Assembly: GCF_963675165.1 (NCBI RefSeq)
Contig: NC_087379.1
Location: 1,926,201-1,990,200 of the forward strand
DNA from: Halichondria panicea
Lineage: Eukaryota > Porifera > Demospongiae > Suberitida > Halichondriidae
Reading direction: 5' to 3'
Length of the DNA stretch: 64,000 nucleotides
Below the pieces are notes generated by a model. That model was not told the DNA's origin. It was given only the letters and a program-made list of their open reading frames with translations, and searched no databases. The position numbers and the translations under genes were made by a program. Positions within the stretch are counted from its first letter, which is position 1. Each line of letters opens with the position of its first letter. Shown here piece after piece: positions 1 through 10,269 of the stretch.

Positions 1-870
1 CTCAGAAACTAGACTATTCGCCGATGACTGTATACACTCTATGGAAATGTATCATGCAAACAGGACTACATTTCCCTACAGAAGGACCTCAAAAAAATCT
101 TCTTGTGGTCACAAACATGGCAATTATCCCTCAATATCTCAGGTTCTATATGCATATCAAACAAACATTCACCCCCAGTTACACTTACATAATGAACAAT
201 ACTCCAGTGGAATTTGTAGACAATTTTAAGTACCTATAGGAGTACATATAATTATAGACAGCCATCTAAAATGGAAGGACTATGCACCTCTCATCTGCCT
301 CACACAAAGCCACCCGCATTCTCAACCATCTACGCAGATCAATGTACAGATGCAGGAGATCAGCCAATAAAAGAGCGTTCACAGCCCTGGTGAGACCTCT
401 TCTGGAGTACGCTGCCACCGATATGGAGTCCCCATGCATGCGTACAGCTACTGGGAAAGCTGCCTTGGAGAAAGTTCAGAGGAGAGCAGCCCACTGGATC
501 TGTTCCAAGTGGGACAAACATATAGTCACAGCTGGACAAAATCGTACAACCAAGCCCGAACTGAACTCCAATGGCTAACACTATCGCAAAGGCATGCAAT
601 ACTGTCATGTTGCCAAACATAATTATAAGATCCTAAACTCTTTGGACTGCATCAATTTCGAGGAATATTTCAGACAACTACAACAAATACAAGGCATCAC
701 CACCTCACACTATTTTGTGAACAATCGAGAATGAACTGTTATAGGCATTCGTATTTCATTAATGCCCCATATACTTATGGAACACTCTTCCAGAAGACAT
801 TGTAAGCTCAACTTCATTGAAGTTATCAAAACTAAGCTATTTGACGTTTCAAATTCATGTACATTAGAAT
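1..870 (+). pseudogene. Degenerate non-LTR reverse transcriptase remnant
   Basis: This is the 3' part of a LINE-type reverse transcriptase broken by several stops and frameshifts. Reading across frames, an RLFADDC segment (the catalytic Y/FADD box) lies at about 12-35. It is followed by the usual post-catalytic region with FVDNFKYL near 205-230. A block reading KRAFTALVRPLLEYA lies near 370-415, and a tail resembling the final LWNTLPEDIV-like motif of such elements lies near 770-840. The element continues beyond the left edge of the window. No poly(A) tail or target duplication could be assigned. It is not functional. Confidence 0.75.
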
Positions 871-1316
871 GTGTTTGTTTGTATTCTCAGGGGAGTACTC
901 TTATAGGTTTTTACTTAAACCTTCTGAACAACCCTTTCAGTTGATAAAATCTCAAAATAATTAAAGTAAAAATAATTAAATTAATGATATACGCATGGTA
1001 CCATGCATATGCATGTACACAAATAGAGCAAGTAAGTTTCATAACGATTAGCAATCATTATAGTATGGTTATTCGTGTACTTAATTATAAAACAAAGGGA
1101 AGCATTAATTATTTATTCCTTTTTGTTTAGGAGATAAAAATGCAATTAAATCCAGCAGTAACAATCGAAGTAAGTGTGTTGTATATTCAAAATTACTGAT
1201 AAATAAGCCAAAAACAAATATTTAATATTCACTGCATGCTGAGGAAAACCACACATTCCAGACGGTATTTAAGGGGAGAAGCAGTGCCTGAACACATGCA
1301 TGCATCTACCAAAACA
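871..1316. other. AT-rich spacer
   Basis: I see no gene here. The stretch is AT-rich with short ATGCATGC-type runs. A TATA-like stretch near 1264-1272 lies upstream of the small ORF that starts at 1317. Confidence 0.5.
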
Positions 1317-1481
1317 ATGGCTGAGTCTAAAGAAATTAATGCAGCAGTTGGAGACCACGTTTGTGTCGAGCCCCATTATAACAAGCATGGCATCGTTGAC
1401 AAACTCAATGGCTATAATTATATACGTTCAGAGTGTTTCATTTTTCAAATGAGACGCAAAGATTTTGACAAGTCCTTTTAG
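1317..1481 (+). CDS. Short ORF resembling the start of an LRAT-like domain
   Basis: This 54-residue ORF starts at the first ATG after a TATA-like stretch; an upstream in-frame ATG at 1236 is also possible. It contains GDHVCVEPHYNKHGIVD, which recalls the GDH...Y.HHGI opening of LRAT/H-REV107-type acyltransferase domains. The reading frame then ends and the catalytic Cys region is absent, so if the resemblance is real this is a truncated fragment or first exon. No continuation was found downstream. A chance ORF remains possible. Confidence 0.3.
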   Translation: MAESKEINAAVGDHVCVEPHYNKHGIVDKLNGYNYIRSECFIFQMRRKDFDKSF

Positions 1482-1938
1482 TGAATTTAGCGAGGGAAAA
1501 CTACATAACTAGAGCACTAAAGTGCAAACCCTCGGCTGGTGACATGATTATAAAGAAACCATATAATGCAGTGCATTGCCATAATTATAGTGATGTTGTT
1601 ATCATCATCATGCATGCATGACTTGCACAGCAACTCAGGAGCAATAAAACTAAACCAGACTGGAGGCATGCTGAAACATTTGAGAACAGGTAGTAGTACT
1701 ATATAGATATATGCACTGTGGATTAGGATCACAGCAAAGAGAAGCCTGGAGTCTCAGAGAAGTATGGCTCCAGGTCCTGCTGGATCCCAGTCAGCTAAAG
1801 CAAGCTTTCTACTTTAGTGACCCTGTTCCATTGTTCCTGGTATATACAGCTTTCTACTTTAGTGACCCTGTTCCATTGTTTCTGGACCTGGTACAGGATC
1901 ACTTCAGTTATAAGTAACACATGTGCAAGTTCTGTTCA

Positions 1939-1941
<3 letters not shown>
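1482..1941. other. Spacer with a 45-bp tandem duplication
   Basis: No gene is visible. A segment of about 38 bp containing CTTTAGTGACCCTGTTCC is present twice at 1803-1840 and 1848-1885, with a period of 45 bp and one or two differences. The right end borders the poly(T) tract of the retrotransposon. Confidence 0.6.
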
Positions 1942-1985
<44 letters not shown>

Positions 1986-2134
1986 GTTTGATGCAGAGGA
2001 AGCATACAGGATATGACAAGGTAGCTAAACGAAGCTAATAATGAAGTCAGTCCATAACCAAAAAGTAAAGGTGCAGGTGCAGTTCTACTTAAGTGAAAAA
2101 AAGAAAAAAGGAAAAAAAAAATTTTAACTTATTG

Positions 2135-5100
2135 CTATAATTTTGACAGGGATAATTTAAAAGCAGATGGGCTAGGGCTACTGATAACATTTAGGGGAAG
2201 GGAATTCCAAATGGGGATTACGCTTACAAAAAAGGAATGTCTATGGGCTAGGGTTTTAACATATGGTTTAAAAATAATTTGATTATGAGGGTGACGGGGG
2301 GAAGGGCGAGGATGGAGGGTGAAAACATTGGGAGATATTATAGATAAATTGTTAAGTATATTAAAGCAGACTTTCAGTTTTTGGTTTTTCCTTCGAGATG
2401 ACAGAGGTTTCCAGTTTAAGGAGGCAAGCAGGTCAGGGTATTCTGCCCTCCACTGCTTCGTTCCAATTTTCCCTGCAAATTTTTGGACGCTTTCCAGTTT
2501 TTTTATATCTGTGTGGTGATGAGGGTCCCAGACTGCACCGCAATAGTCTAACTTAGGCAGAACAGCCGTGCGGTAGATCTGGTTCCTGATCTGAGGTGGT
2601 GATTTATGGAACTTGCGATGGATGAAGCCAAGATGTTGTTTGGCCTTCTTGCAGGTGTTGTGTATGTGACATGCCCATTTTAGATCATTATTGATAGTAA
2701 CACCAAGGTACTTTACAGTATCACATGGGGAGATCCGATGGTTGTTTATATCTATATTCATTGGGATAGTGCGTGTAGAGCGAGTTATTGTAAGCAGTTT
2801 GGTCTTGGAGTGGTTTGCTGTGAGGCCGTGAGATTGCATCCAGGAGTTTATTTCATTGACATCTCCCTGTAGGTCCTGAGTTTCAATTGTCGAGTTTATG
2901 GGCTTGTAGAGAAGGATATCGTCTGCGTATAGAATGAGTTTGGCATTGGTGGACAGGTTGATGTTAGCAATTGAGTTCATGAAAATGTTGAATAATAGCG
3001 GTCCTAAGATTGACCCTTGTGGGACACCTGAGGTCACTGCAACAGGGTCTGACATAGTTCCCTCCAGGACTACCCTTTGCTCTCTGTTGGTAAGATAGTC
3101 TTTTGTCCAATGCAGTAGGTTGCCACAAATGCCTACGGCTTGGAGAGAGGATATGATCTGTGGGTGGGGTACTGAGTCAAATGCTTTCTTGACGTCAAAG
3201 AACACAGTTGCCACTTGGTGATCATTTTCTAGAAGTTTGTGCCAGTCGTTAGTGACAGATAGGAGGGCTTCTTGAGTTGAAGATTTTGGTCTGAAGCCAA
3301 ACTGGCAGTTTGACAGGAGCTTGTTTGAGTATAAGAACTTTGAGATTCTCTTGTGTACAATCCTTTCCAGAGCTTTTGAGATTAATGATAGGAGAGATAT
3401 CGGTCGGTAGTTGCTAGGAGAAGTAGGATCCCCATCCTTCGGAATAGGAGTAACATTGGAGACTTTCCACAGGTCAGGGACTCTGCTTTGCTTGAGTGAT
3501 CTATTGAATATCTTGGTGATTGTTGGGGAAATAGCAGTAGCAGTCCCTCGGATCATCTGGCTAGAAATGCCATCCGGACCGGAGGCAGTGTTTGGTTTGC
3601 AAGAAGATAAGAGATGGTGGACTTCCTCTTGGGTGCACTCAATGTCACTGAGTGAGCAGTTAGGTGTTGACATTTCCTCAGGAGTACTGCAGGATGCAGT
3701 TGGTGAGGTAAAGAATGAGGCAAATGCACTGTTCAGCATGTCAGCTTTTTCGAGCGAGGTTGTTGCTGTAGAATTATTGTTTTTCAGTTCAGCTGGTGTC
3801 CTGTTTTTTGACGGAGAGAGTTTGTTGTATGCTGACCAGAAATCTCTAGGGGAATTCAGTTTTCCTGCTAGGCACTTAAAGAATTTGGATTTTGCAGATC
3901 TCAGGGCAGCCAACGTTTTGTTCCGAGCACTGGTGTACTTGGACCATGCTAGCTCTGATTTGAGTAGCTTAGCTTGTTTGAAGAGTTTGAGTTTTCTTTT
4001 AACAGCATTCATGAGGTTGTTTGTAAGATAAGGTAGACGATGCCTGTGTTTGATGATTTTGGATGGGATTGTTTTAGACATAGTTAGTGTAAAAAAATCT
4101 AGCCATTGTGTCCAGAGAGTGTTAACATCATCCGAGGGGAAGGACTCAGTAGAGAGACATTGAAGAATGGCCTTAGCTTCATCAAAGTTCGCTTTTTTGT
4201 ATAGCCAAATCTTGCGTTGGCGATTTTTGCTGGAGTGAGTGGTCATTTTATTTATTCTTAGCAGGACAGTGTTGTGGTCTGAGCCCGGCACAGGAGGTTG
4301 AACAAAGCATGAGATATCGGGTAGTTGTTCAGACACATAGATATGGTCTATGAGTGTGGTTGAGGTAGTAGACTCCCTTGTGGGAGAAGTGACTACCTGC
4401 TTGAGGCCGAACTTGGTCTGAATTGAGCAGAGTTGTGAGTGGTTTGGGTTGCTTATCAGATCAATGTTGAAGTCACCAGTGAGTATAAGGTTACTTAGTT
4501 TTGGTGCTGATAGTTCTTCCAGTGAGGATTCAAGTTCATCAAGGTTTGACGAGTCTGATGATGGAGGTCTGTAGTATATTCCAAAGGTGATGGTCTTTCC
4601 GCTCAACTTGAGGTCAACTAGCAGTAATTCAATTCTGGGATGGTTTAGGTGAACTGTATTCATGACTGATTCGTGGGTATAGATTGCAACACCACCTCCA
4701 TGCCTGTCTCTGTCCCTGCGACATAGAGTGTAGCTGGCAATGTCCATCTCTTCATTGGATATTGTGTCATCTAGCCAGGTTTCGCAGATGGATATGATGT
4801 GGGGGGTGTTAACTGAGATAAGTGCTTTGAGGTGGTCAAGCTTGGGGAGAAGGCTTCTGCAGTTTGCATGCAGGACAGTGAGATATTCTGTGTGAGGGGG
4901 AGGGATAGCCTGCGTGTCAGGAGTATCCGAGTTAGGATTTTGCTGATGTGAGGAGTTGAAGATAGAGTCTGAGGTGGATGTGTCCTGAAAGGGCAATGCT
5001 TCACTGAGGCACCTGGGACAACACCAGGGGTCATCTGATTGTTGTAGTTCTGCATATGTGTTGTTCGAGATTCCTATGCATCTAGTGTGCAACCAGCTGG

Positions 5101-5239
5101 TACAGTTGTCGCATTGGATGCCCTTTTGATCTGCCTTAACAGGATTTAAACAAACTCCACATGGGTACTTCCAACGCCTGGGGGGACCTGGGTTAGGTTC
5201 TATGTCTCCCCCTGACAGTAGTAGAGTCGCATACAGCAA
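2135..5239 (-). CDS. Retrotransposon polyprotein: 2A-like motif, PHD finger, endonuclease, reverse transcriptase
   Basis: The 1034-codon frame begins with a hydrophobic run ending in GDIEPNPGP, a match to the DxExNPGP ribosome-skipping 2A motif. A Cys4-His-Cys3 PHD-type finger follows at about residues 27-80 (CGVC, CDNC, WLHTRC, CCPRC). An AP-like endonuclease spans about 120-330 (HANCRSL, GDFN, GSDHN). The reverse transcriptase has FFDVKKAFD, SGVPQGSILGPLLF and the catalytic YADD, followed by a C-terminal region. The annotated first codon is TTG. The frame is open for only about 13 codons further upstream, to a TAA, and contains no ATG, so initiation is either non-AUG or follows an unseen rearrangement. 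The product would nick DNA and prime reverse transcription of its own RNA. Confidence 0.9.
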   Translation of the reverse strand: MLYATLLLSGGDIEPNPGPPRRWKYPCGVCLNPVKADQKGIQCDNCTSWLHTRCIGISNNTYAELQQSDDPWCCPRCLSEALPFQDTSTSDSIFNSSHQQNPNSDTPDTQAIPPPHTEYLTVLHANCRSLLPKLDHLKALISVNTPHIISICETWLDDTISNEEMDIASYTLCRRDRDRHGGGVAIYTHESVMNTVHLNHPRIELLLVDLKLSGKTITFGIYYRPPSSDSSNLDELESSLEELSAPKLSNLILTGDFNIDLISNPNHSQLCSIQTKFGLKQVVTSPTRESTTSTTLIDHIYVSEQLPDISCFVQPPVPGSDHNTVLLRINKMTTHSSKNRQRKIWLYKKANFDEAKAILQCLSTESFPSDDVNTLWTQWLDFFTLTMSKTIPSKIIKHRHRLPYLTNNLMNAVKRKLKLFKQAKLLKSELAWSKYTSARNKTLAALRSAKSKFFKCLAGKLNSPRDFWSAYNKLSPSKNRTPAELKNNNSTATTSLEKADMLNSAFASFFTSPTASCSTPEEMSTPNCSLSDIECTQEEVHHLLSSCKPNTASGPDGISSQMIRGTATAISPTITKIFNRSLKQSRVPDLWKVSNVTPIPKDGDPTSPSNYRPISLLSLISKALERIVHKRISKFLYSNKLLSNCQFGFRPKSSTQEALLSVTNDWHKLLENDHQVATVFFDVKKAFDSVPHPQIISSLQAVGICGNLLHWTKDYLTNREQRVVLEGTMSDPVAVTSGVPQGSILGPLLFNIFMNSIANINLSTNAKLILYADDILLYKPINSTIETQDLQGDVNEINSWMQSHGLTANHSKTKLLTITRSTRTIPMNIDINNHRISPCDTVKYLGVTINNDLKWACHIHNTCKKAKQHLGFIHRKFHKSPPQIRNQIYRTAVLPKLDYCGAVWDPHHHTDIKKLESVQKFAGKIGTKQWRAEYPDLLASLNWKPLSSRRKNQKLKVCFNILNNLSIISPNVFTLHPRPSPRHPHNQIIFKPYVKTLAHRHSFFVSVIPIWNSLPLNVISSPSPSAFKLSLSKL

Positions 5240-5257
5240 TTGCAGTGACGAGCTACA

Positions 5258-5545
5258 TTTTGCTCGCTTTTATTAGACAACGAAGCTTTAACACCGAAAG
5301 CTGCCACTATTAGAAGTACTGACTTGTTGTGTGGAGGCTACCCATGCTGTAAACACAGTGGTAGAGCATCCAGGTAAGCAGACCCAGTCACAAGCTTCTT
5401 AGCTTTTGCTCGTTTTTATTTGACAACGAAGGTTTAACATGAAATTCTGCCACTATTAAAACTAATAACTTGTTGTATGAAGGCTATCCATGCTGTAAAC
5501 GCAGTGCTGTGGCATCCAGGTGAGTAGATTCACCTGTCACAAACA
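5258..5545 (-). repeat. Two about 146-bp tandem monomers at the retrotransposon 5' end
   Basis: Two imperfect copies, 5258-5403 and 5404-5545, share TTTTGCTCG, GACAACGAAG, CTGCCACTATTA, CATGCTGTAAAC and GCATCCAGGT blocks in the same order. They lie just upstream of the ORF on the minus strand, where promoter monomers occur in other LINEs. A (CAAA)n run at 5540-5562 follows. Confidence 0.75.
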
Positions 5546-5797
5546 AACAAACAAACAAACCAAACGACTACTATAACCCGTGGCCGCCCACGCGCCTCGG
5601 GTTAATAATTGACAAACATACTGACTACAAACTGTTTTTATTTTATGTATTCTCTGGTCAACCTGACGATTCAAGAGAAGAGTTGGTTTAACTTATAAAA
5701 TCGAGAGAGATAAACTAAAACGAGAAGATCATATCTATGTCTACAGAAAGCTCGGTCTTTACCAACATCATGCCTGATGGGATATAAATAATTATAC
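5546..5797. other. Spacer upstream of the small two-exon gene
   Basis: No gene is visible. A GC-rich patch at about 5578-5607 ending in CTCGGGTTAATAAT resembles a dispersed motif that recurs near 9218-9255 and 28490-28515. Confidence 0.4.
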
Positions 5798-6144
5798 ATG
5801 TATATCGGTGTCAATTTGGTTGGAAAGCAACTTGTAGTTCATTTCACTGGCCTCGGAGAGCGCAAGGCAAAAAGCAAAGCAGTGATAGTTCTGTCCTCTC
5901 TTGATGACTTTCTATGTGGTGCCACACTTCATCTGGTATATAGCATATGGGGTAAGTGAAAAGCAAGAACGTTTAAAGAGGGCTGGAACAGTGAAATTAT
6001 GTAACAGCCAACCAGCTCACCAAGTGCATGGTGGCCACTGCTATGTACTATGCTGAACGTCCAGAGGAGTGGGAGAAGTATCATATTCTCACAATAACTG
6101 AGAGATGTTTTGTATCTTCTGCAAAACTGAAACTTTCGCAGTGA
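5798..6144 (+). CDS. Unrecognised two-exon gene, 96 residues
   Basis: Exon 1 (5798-5951) starts with ATG and ends at a GTAAGT donor in phase 1. Exon 2 (6008-6144) follows an AACAG acceptor after a 56-bp intron and ends at TGA. Joining them keeps the frame and gives 96 residues. The protein has an N-terminal beta-like stretch (MYIGVNLVGKQLVVHFTGLG), a basic GERKAKSKA patch, a hydrophobic middle, and a C-terminal segment with MYYAERPEEWEKYH. No signal peptide or clear membrane helix is seen and I do not recognise the family. The consensus splice sites and matching phases argue for a real gene or gene remnant. Upstream exons cannot be excluded. Confidence 0.5.
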
Positions 6145-7099
6145 CTAAACATATAAGGCCATGTTTATAAGTACGGGATTAAGGCAGTAAATATAATTAT
6201 ATGAAAATGCAAAAAAAAAAGGTGCATGGTAGAAAGATTGTTACAATAGTTTGTGTGTGTGTGTTCTGTATTAAGTTGATGCAATCTGCTATTAATAATT
6301 ATTATTATTATTCATTTGACGGGGAGATACAGCATAAAAATAATCACAAGCCACCAGCAGAGTGGGACTGTCTCGGGGGAGTACCCATCGTTACTTACTA
6401 TATTGTATATGCATAATAATGTATGTATATTCATATAAGCAGTGCTGATGCTTCGGTGGATGCCGGCGCATTGCGCCAAACCTACATTATAATACATAAA
6501 GTTATATAATTATACACACAATCATGATAATTATCATGATGCATTAAGTTTGCTGCATTCAGGCAGAATCACAGAGAGTGGGAAATTATTGACCATGCAT
6601 GCATGATGATGTTACTAAAAAATATGTCAAAAGTCCAAAACTGGCTGCTGAATCAGTATAGAGCCTTGCAGCTCTCTTCTCACTCTTGCAGCTATAATTA
6701 TATATACCAATTATAGCTATAGCGCTTTAGTGCAGAGCTAACTACTAAGACCATGCAGCCAACTTTAAGGTACACGTATCTCATACGGTTGTATTGACGG
6801 TGAAAAAGCGTACATATACTTCTATTAATAATTATACCCTCTGTCTATATAGCCTATAATTAAGTCAACATCCAGGTATCAACAGCTCTATACCCCTCAC
6901 ACACACTCCCACTCACTGAGACGTTTCCCTGCGTCTCTCCGCCAGGAATGATGACTCTAAACTCTGTCTTGAGCATGGTGCTGGCCGGGATCACCATCAT
7001 AAGACCGGGTACACCCATGCACCTCCCCCTCAGATAAGGCTACCTGCCAGCCGGGGTATAGATTGCAGAAATTAATACTGTATATACATAGCAATGAAT
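6145..7099. other. AT-rich spacer
   Basis: No convincing gene. A minus-strand exon-like patch at about 6922-7030 ends at a GTGAGT donor but has no good acceptor or partner exon. Confidence 0.4.
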
Positions 7100-7101
7100 T
7101 A

Positions 7102-7508
7102 CAGTGGAACAGACACCATTGGGGAACAGCCGTTATATATAGGTGGTTTTCATTGAGAGGTTTCGATTGCCAACCATGCACATGTATATGGTCTATGAAC
7201 GTTGCAAATGAATCTTGGAGCTAATCTTAATTCTCTAGCTCAAAAATGGCTATATAGAGAGACGATCAAGCTACAGCTATAGGTTTTTTACAATTTTTGG
7301 TTGTGTCTGTCCTTTCTGGGAGGTTATTGATTGGGAACTAGAAAGCTGCTCGCTGTACATGCAGAGTATAGAGAGGTGGCCGTTCCTGAAAGATTACTTC
7401 ACATTGCAGTCGTTGTACATGTAGTTTCAATCTGAACCTGAGCTCTTGGCCGTAATAATATATAGTGTGGTTGCTCTTCAGAGGTGGTCTTTAATGGAGG
7501 TTCCACTG
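7102..7508. mobile_element. TA-flanked MITE with CAGTGGAAC termini
   Basis: The element starts CAGTGGAAC after TA (7100-7101) and ends with the inverted GTTCCACTG before TA (7509-7510). TA target duplication and CAGTGGAAC ends fit a Tc1/mariner-type non-autonomous element. The same ends occur at 16222-16408. No coding potential. Confidence 0.65.
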
Positions 7509-7514
7509 TATAAT

Positions 7515-7867
7515 AGGGCCGTAGACAGCGGGGGGGGGGGCAGTTGCCCCCCTGGAAGTCTAGATCTGCAAGAATTACTCTGAAACATTGATCTGCACAT
7601 GCCCGTGGGCAGGGTCATCTGATGCGCATGCTTTTACTGCGGAGAAAGAGTGATGATCTTTTATTTAGGTAAAATTCAGAGCTCTATACTACGCCTCTGG
7701 GAAGCAAGAGCATCTTCTTAGTAAACCTTGTTTTATTTGCTCCATGCATGAATAGCTAAGTTGGTGCCACAGCAAGTTACAAGTTGCCATACTTAGAGGA
7801 TATGAAAAACAGTTGACCTTTTTGTTATTTTGCCATCCCTGCAAACCTAAGCTATATCTACGGCCCT
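7515..7867. mobile_element. 353-bp TIR element with 7-bp target duplication GTATAAT
   Basis: Ends are AGGGCCGTAGA and, inverted, TCTACGGCCCT. The direct repeat GTATAAT lies at 7508-7514 and 7868-7874. It inserted at the right edge of the neighbouring MITE, whose last base and TA are part of the duplication. A poly-G run lies inside near 7530. Confidence 0.65.
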
Positions 7868-7999
7868 GTATAATATACGTAGGTATATCACATTTTTACG
7901 ACTTGTATACTCTGGGAAATGTACTGATAAAACCAATGGCATTTACCTTTTCATTGAGTTCAAGTATAGCTCCATCGTTATAAGTTCTGCAGGGATAAA

Positions 8000-8740
8000 A
8001 TTCCAGAACATCCTCTTTGATTTGACTGTGATAGCGACTCGACTTTTGAGTTTAGCAGAATCTCTCCATTTTTAATGGTTTCTGCACACAATTTTTAGCA
8101 GACATTTCTGGGAGCTTGGACATACCTCCATGCATTGACCATGTTAACTGCATGGAAATCGAAAAGCGCATCAAAGAAAATCAATTTCAATAGTCCATGC
8201 AAGTCGTTGCTCTGACAACACATAACTTCAACATAGTTGGATTTCTTGGAACTCTAACCCAGTTCGTGAGAGAGGTACTCTCAAAAGACATGTCTTTGTA
8301 TTCCATAAAAGCTTCTTCAAAATTGGCCTCAAATGCTTCAGAGAGGGGTTTCAGAGCTTCAAGATACAATTTACTCGCTTCTCCATCTACAAAATATTTC
8401 GGAAATCCAAGCTCCTTGTAGTTTTCAGCAGCGTACTTAGCAGACATAATGCAACCATTCTTCCGTTTTGTTGACAAAAACTCGGTGGTTCCTATCGATG
8501 CATGAATTTCTCATAGCCCCAGCTTCAAAATAATTATTCGGCACCTAGAGCCTCCTATTCTGTCCCTGGTATCGAAAATGTTGACTTCAACTCCTGGAAA
8601 GTGTTGCTGTAAAACTTCAGAATCGCAGAAAATAAGCCAGCCGGACATGCATTCCACCTCCCACGATGCCGACACTAAATCTAGGACTCCTATAGTAGGA
8701 GGGAGGGAGAGAGGAGCATGATCCTCTGTGGCACAGACTG
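8000..8740 (-). pseudogene. Amine oxidase pseudogene, copy 1 (N-terminal part)
   Basis: The sequence is homologous to the N-terminal about 300 codons of the intact oxidase at 32391-33974. Shared segments include CIMSAKYAAENY, LYLEALKPLSEAFE and EEAFMEYKDMSF (minus strand, about 8270-8450). The frame is broken by indels, the start codon region has diverged, and the rest of the gene is absent. Near its truncated end it shares AGAACATCYTCTTTGATT with copy 2, whereas the intact gene differs there. It lies 140 bp from a divergent small Cys-rich peptide gene, as in the other blocks. Confidence 0.85.
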
Positions 8741-8879
8741 TGCTTTAGACCTGCAGCTCTCTCCAGGTACTAATTTTACTGAGCAGAGAAGCTGAGGAAG
8801 TGCTATTAGATCTAAGTCCTCTATTACAAGCCGCGGTGAACTAGATCTAATAATTTATTGTGAAGTCGATCCTGGAAAC

Positions 8880-9059
8880 ATGATCATCGCGCCACGTTCA
8901 GTGTTAGTGCTCCTGATTCTTCCATGTGCAATAATCCGCTGGATCAAGATGTGTATCGTTTGTTACGAGAATCGTGAATGCAAGTGCTCATGCTGTCAAA
9001 AAAAACCTGACTTGGAGACTGGACAAGAGACAGACTCCCTGCTGAAAAACAATGCGTAA
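8880..9059 (+). CDS. Small membrane-anchored Cys-rich peptide, paralogue 1
   Basis: This is a 59-residue ORF with a hydrophobic N-terminal segment (residues 7-19), a short basic junction, a Cys cluster MCIVCYENRECKCSCC, and an acidic tail DLETGQETDSLL ending KNNA. The predicted topology is one membrane anchor or signal-anchor with a short Cys-rich tail. ETDSLL fits the [DE]xxxL[LI] sorting signal. Three homologues lie at 14966-15121, 30668-30775 and 35610-35795. Relative to the 35610 paralogue the tail has about 7 replacement and 4 silent differences but no indel, and all six cysteines are kept. The family is unknown to me. It was too short and low in information to be certain from one copy; the repeated architecture is the main support. 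Confidence 0.55.
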   Translation: MIIAPRSVLVLLILPCAIIRWIKMCIVCYENRECKCSCCQKKPDLETGQETDSLLKNNA

Positions 9060-10269
9060 CGTACGATTGATCATTGAAAATCTGTATCAAAACCCTGTTT
9101 TATAATTATAATTATGAACAATTTAACAGCGATCTGAATTTAAATCATGTGTACTATAGCAATTTATGCACTTTGGTACTAGCGCTAGCATAGATCGAGG
9201 ATTGATAGCGCCTCAAAAACTATCCGCGTTGCGCTCCGGGGTTAATCGAGGCCACCTACTTATAAGAAAAAAATGGCCCGGCAAAAACACAAAAAGATAC
9301 AAATAATTGTCTTACTTCTGTTTGATCGTGATTTCAGTCAGGCTATATGACACTTACACTACTTATTTAGGTTGTTGATATTGGTACAGAAACACCCTGA
9401 AATGGTGAAAACAATGTTTCTGTACCGCTAGCTACTTCTTAGCGATCCCAAACAAATTTCTGTTATTTTTTTCAGTATTATTTCTAAATGCTGCCTAGTA
9501 GCTATACAGGGCTTGTAGCCTAGAAAGTAAAAAAAAACACAAAATGATTTGCTGGTATTGGTACATAAATGTGAATATCTTGTGATGGGAACATTTCTAA
9601 GAAATTTTGCTGATACCATTGTGTGCAAATAAAAAAGTACTCTATAATATACCTGAAATTGTTTCCATGGAAAAAGTGGTGGGTATGTGGTGGTTTATAT
9701 AAGAGTAAAAATGTTATATTAGTGGACAATCGCTTAGCGATGGAAAACACCAATCGTTGTCGGCTAACGTAAGGGAACTGGGGCACAACATTCCTGAATA
9801 GTGACATATGCATGCATGGTAATACTCAATTATTGAGTTTTTTGGGTGCCTTTTCGCTTAGCAATGGAACTCAAGCAAATTTGTCGGCTAAGGTCAAATT
9901 TTTTGGCATAATAATTTTTCTATCTTTTGATACAAAATATTTGTCCAGAAATAGCTAGTCTACTTTAGTTCCGGAGATATTTGATGTTACACACATTTCT
10001 TTACGATCACCCCCATTTTCACCTGAAATGATTTAATTTTCACTACAACAACTTTTGGGGAAAAATTTTCCAATAATGTTGTAGCTATATAGCTTATAAA
10101 TTATTCCTTCACCTTCACCTATAAAATGGTATCAGCACAATTTCTTAGAAATGTTCCAATCTTAATTGAGATACATTTAAGTACTGACAATTCTGTGAAA
10201 GTATATAAAAAAGTGTCTTGTCATTATTTGTACGAACATAATTATACTTGTAAGTGAGTTTTCTGCATA
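9060..10269. other. AT-rich spacer
   Basis: I see no gene. A GC-richer patch at 9218-9255 containing CGGGGTTAATCGAGGCC matches dispersed sequence also found inside the 7-bp-TSD elements at 28.4-30.6 kb. Confidence 0.45.

Larger units (their letters stand above)
1942..5545 (-). mobile_element. Full-length non-LTR retrotransposon (CR1/L2-like) with poly(A) tail
   Basis: On the minus strand the element consists of a repeated 5' region (5258-5545), one long ORF (5239-2135), a short 3' UTR of about 150 bp and a 39-bp poly(A) tail (poly-T at 1942-1980). The single ORF carries PHD finger, AP-type endonuclease and reverse transcriptase domains, placing it in the APE-type LINE group, probably CR1/L2-like. 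I found no convincing target-site duplication. The intact 1034-codon frame suggests a young, possibly active copy. Confidence 0.85.

Noticed and set aside
3411..4031. 206-codon plus-strand ORF
   Set aside because: It lies entirely antisense to the retrotransposon polyprotein and shows no domain; it is a shadow frame.
6922..7030. Minus-strand exon-like stretch reading VPGLMMVIPASTMLKTEF
   Set aside because: It has a good donor, but no convincing acceptor, partner exon or family match.
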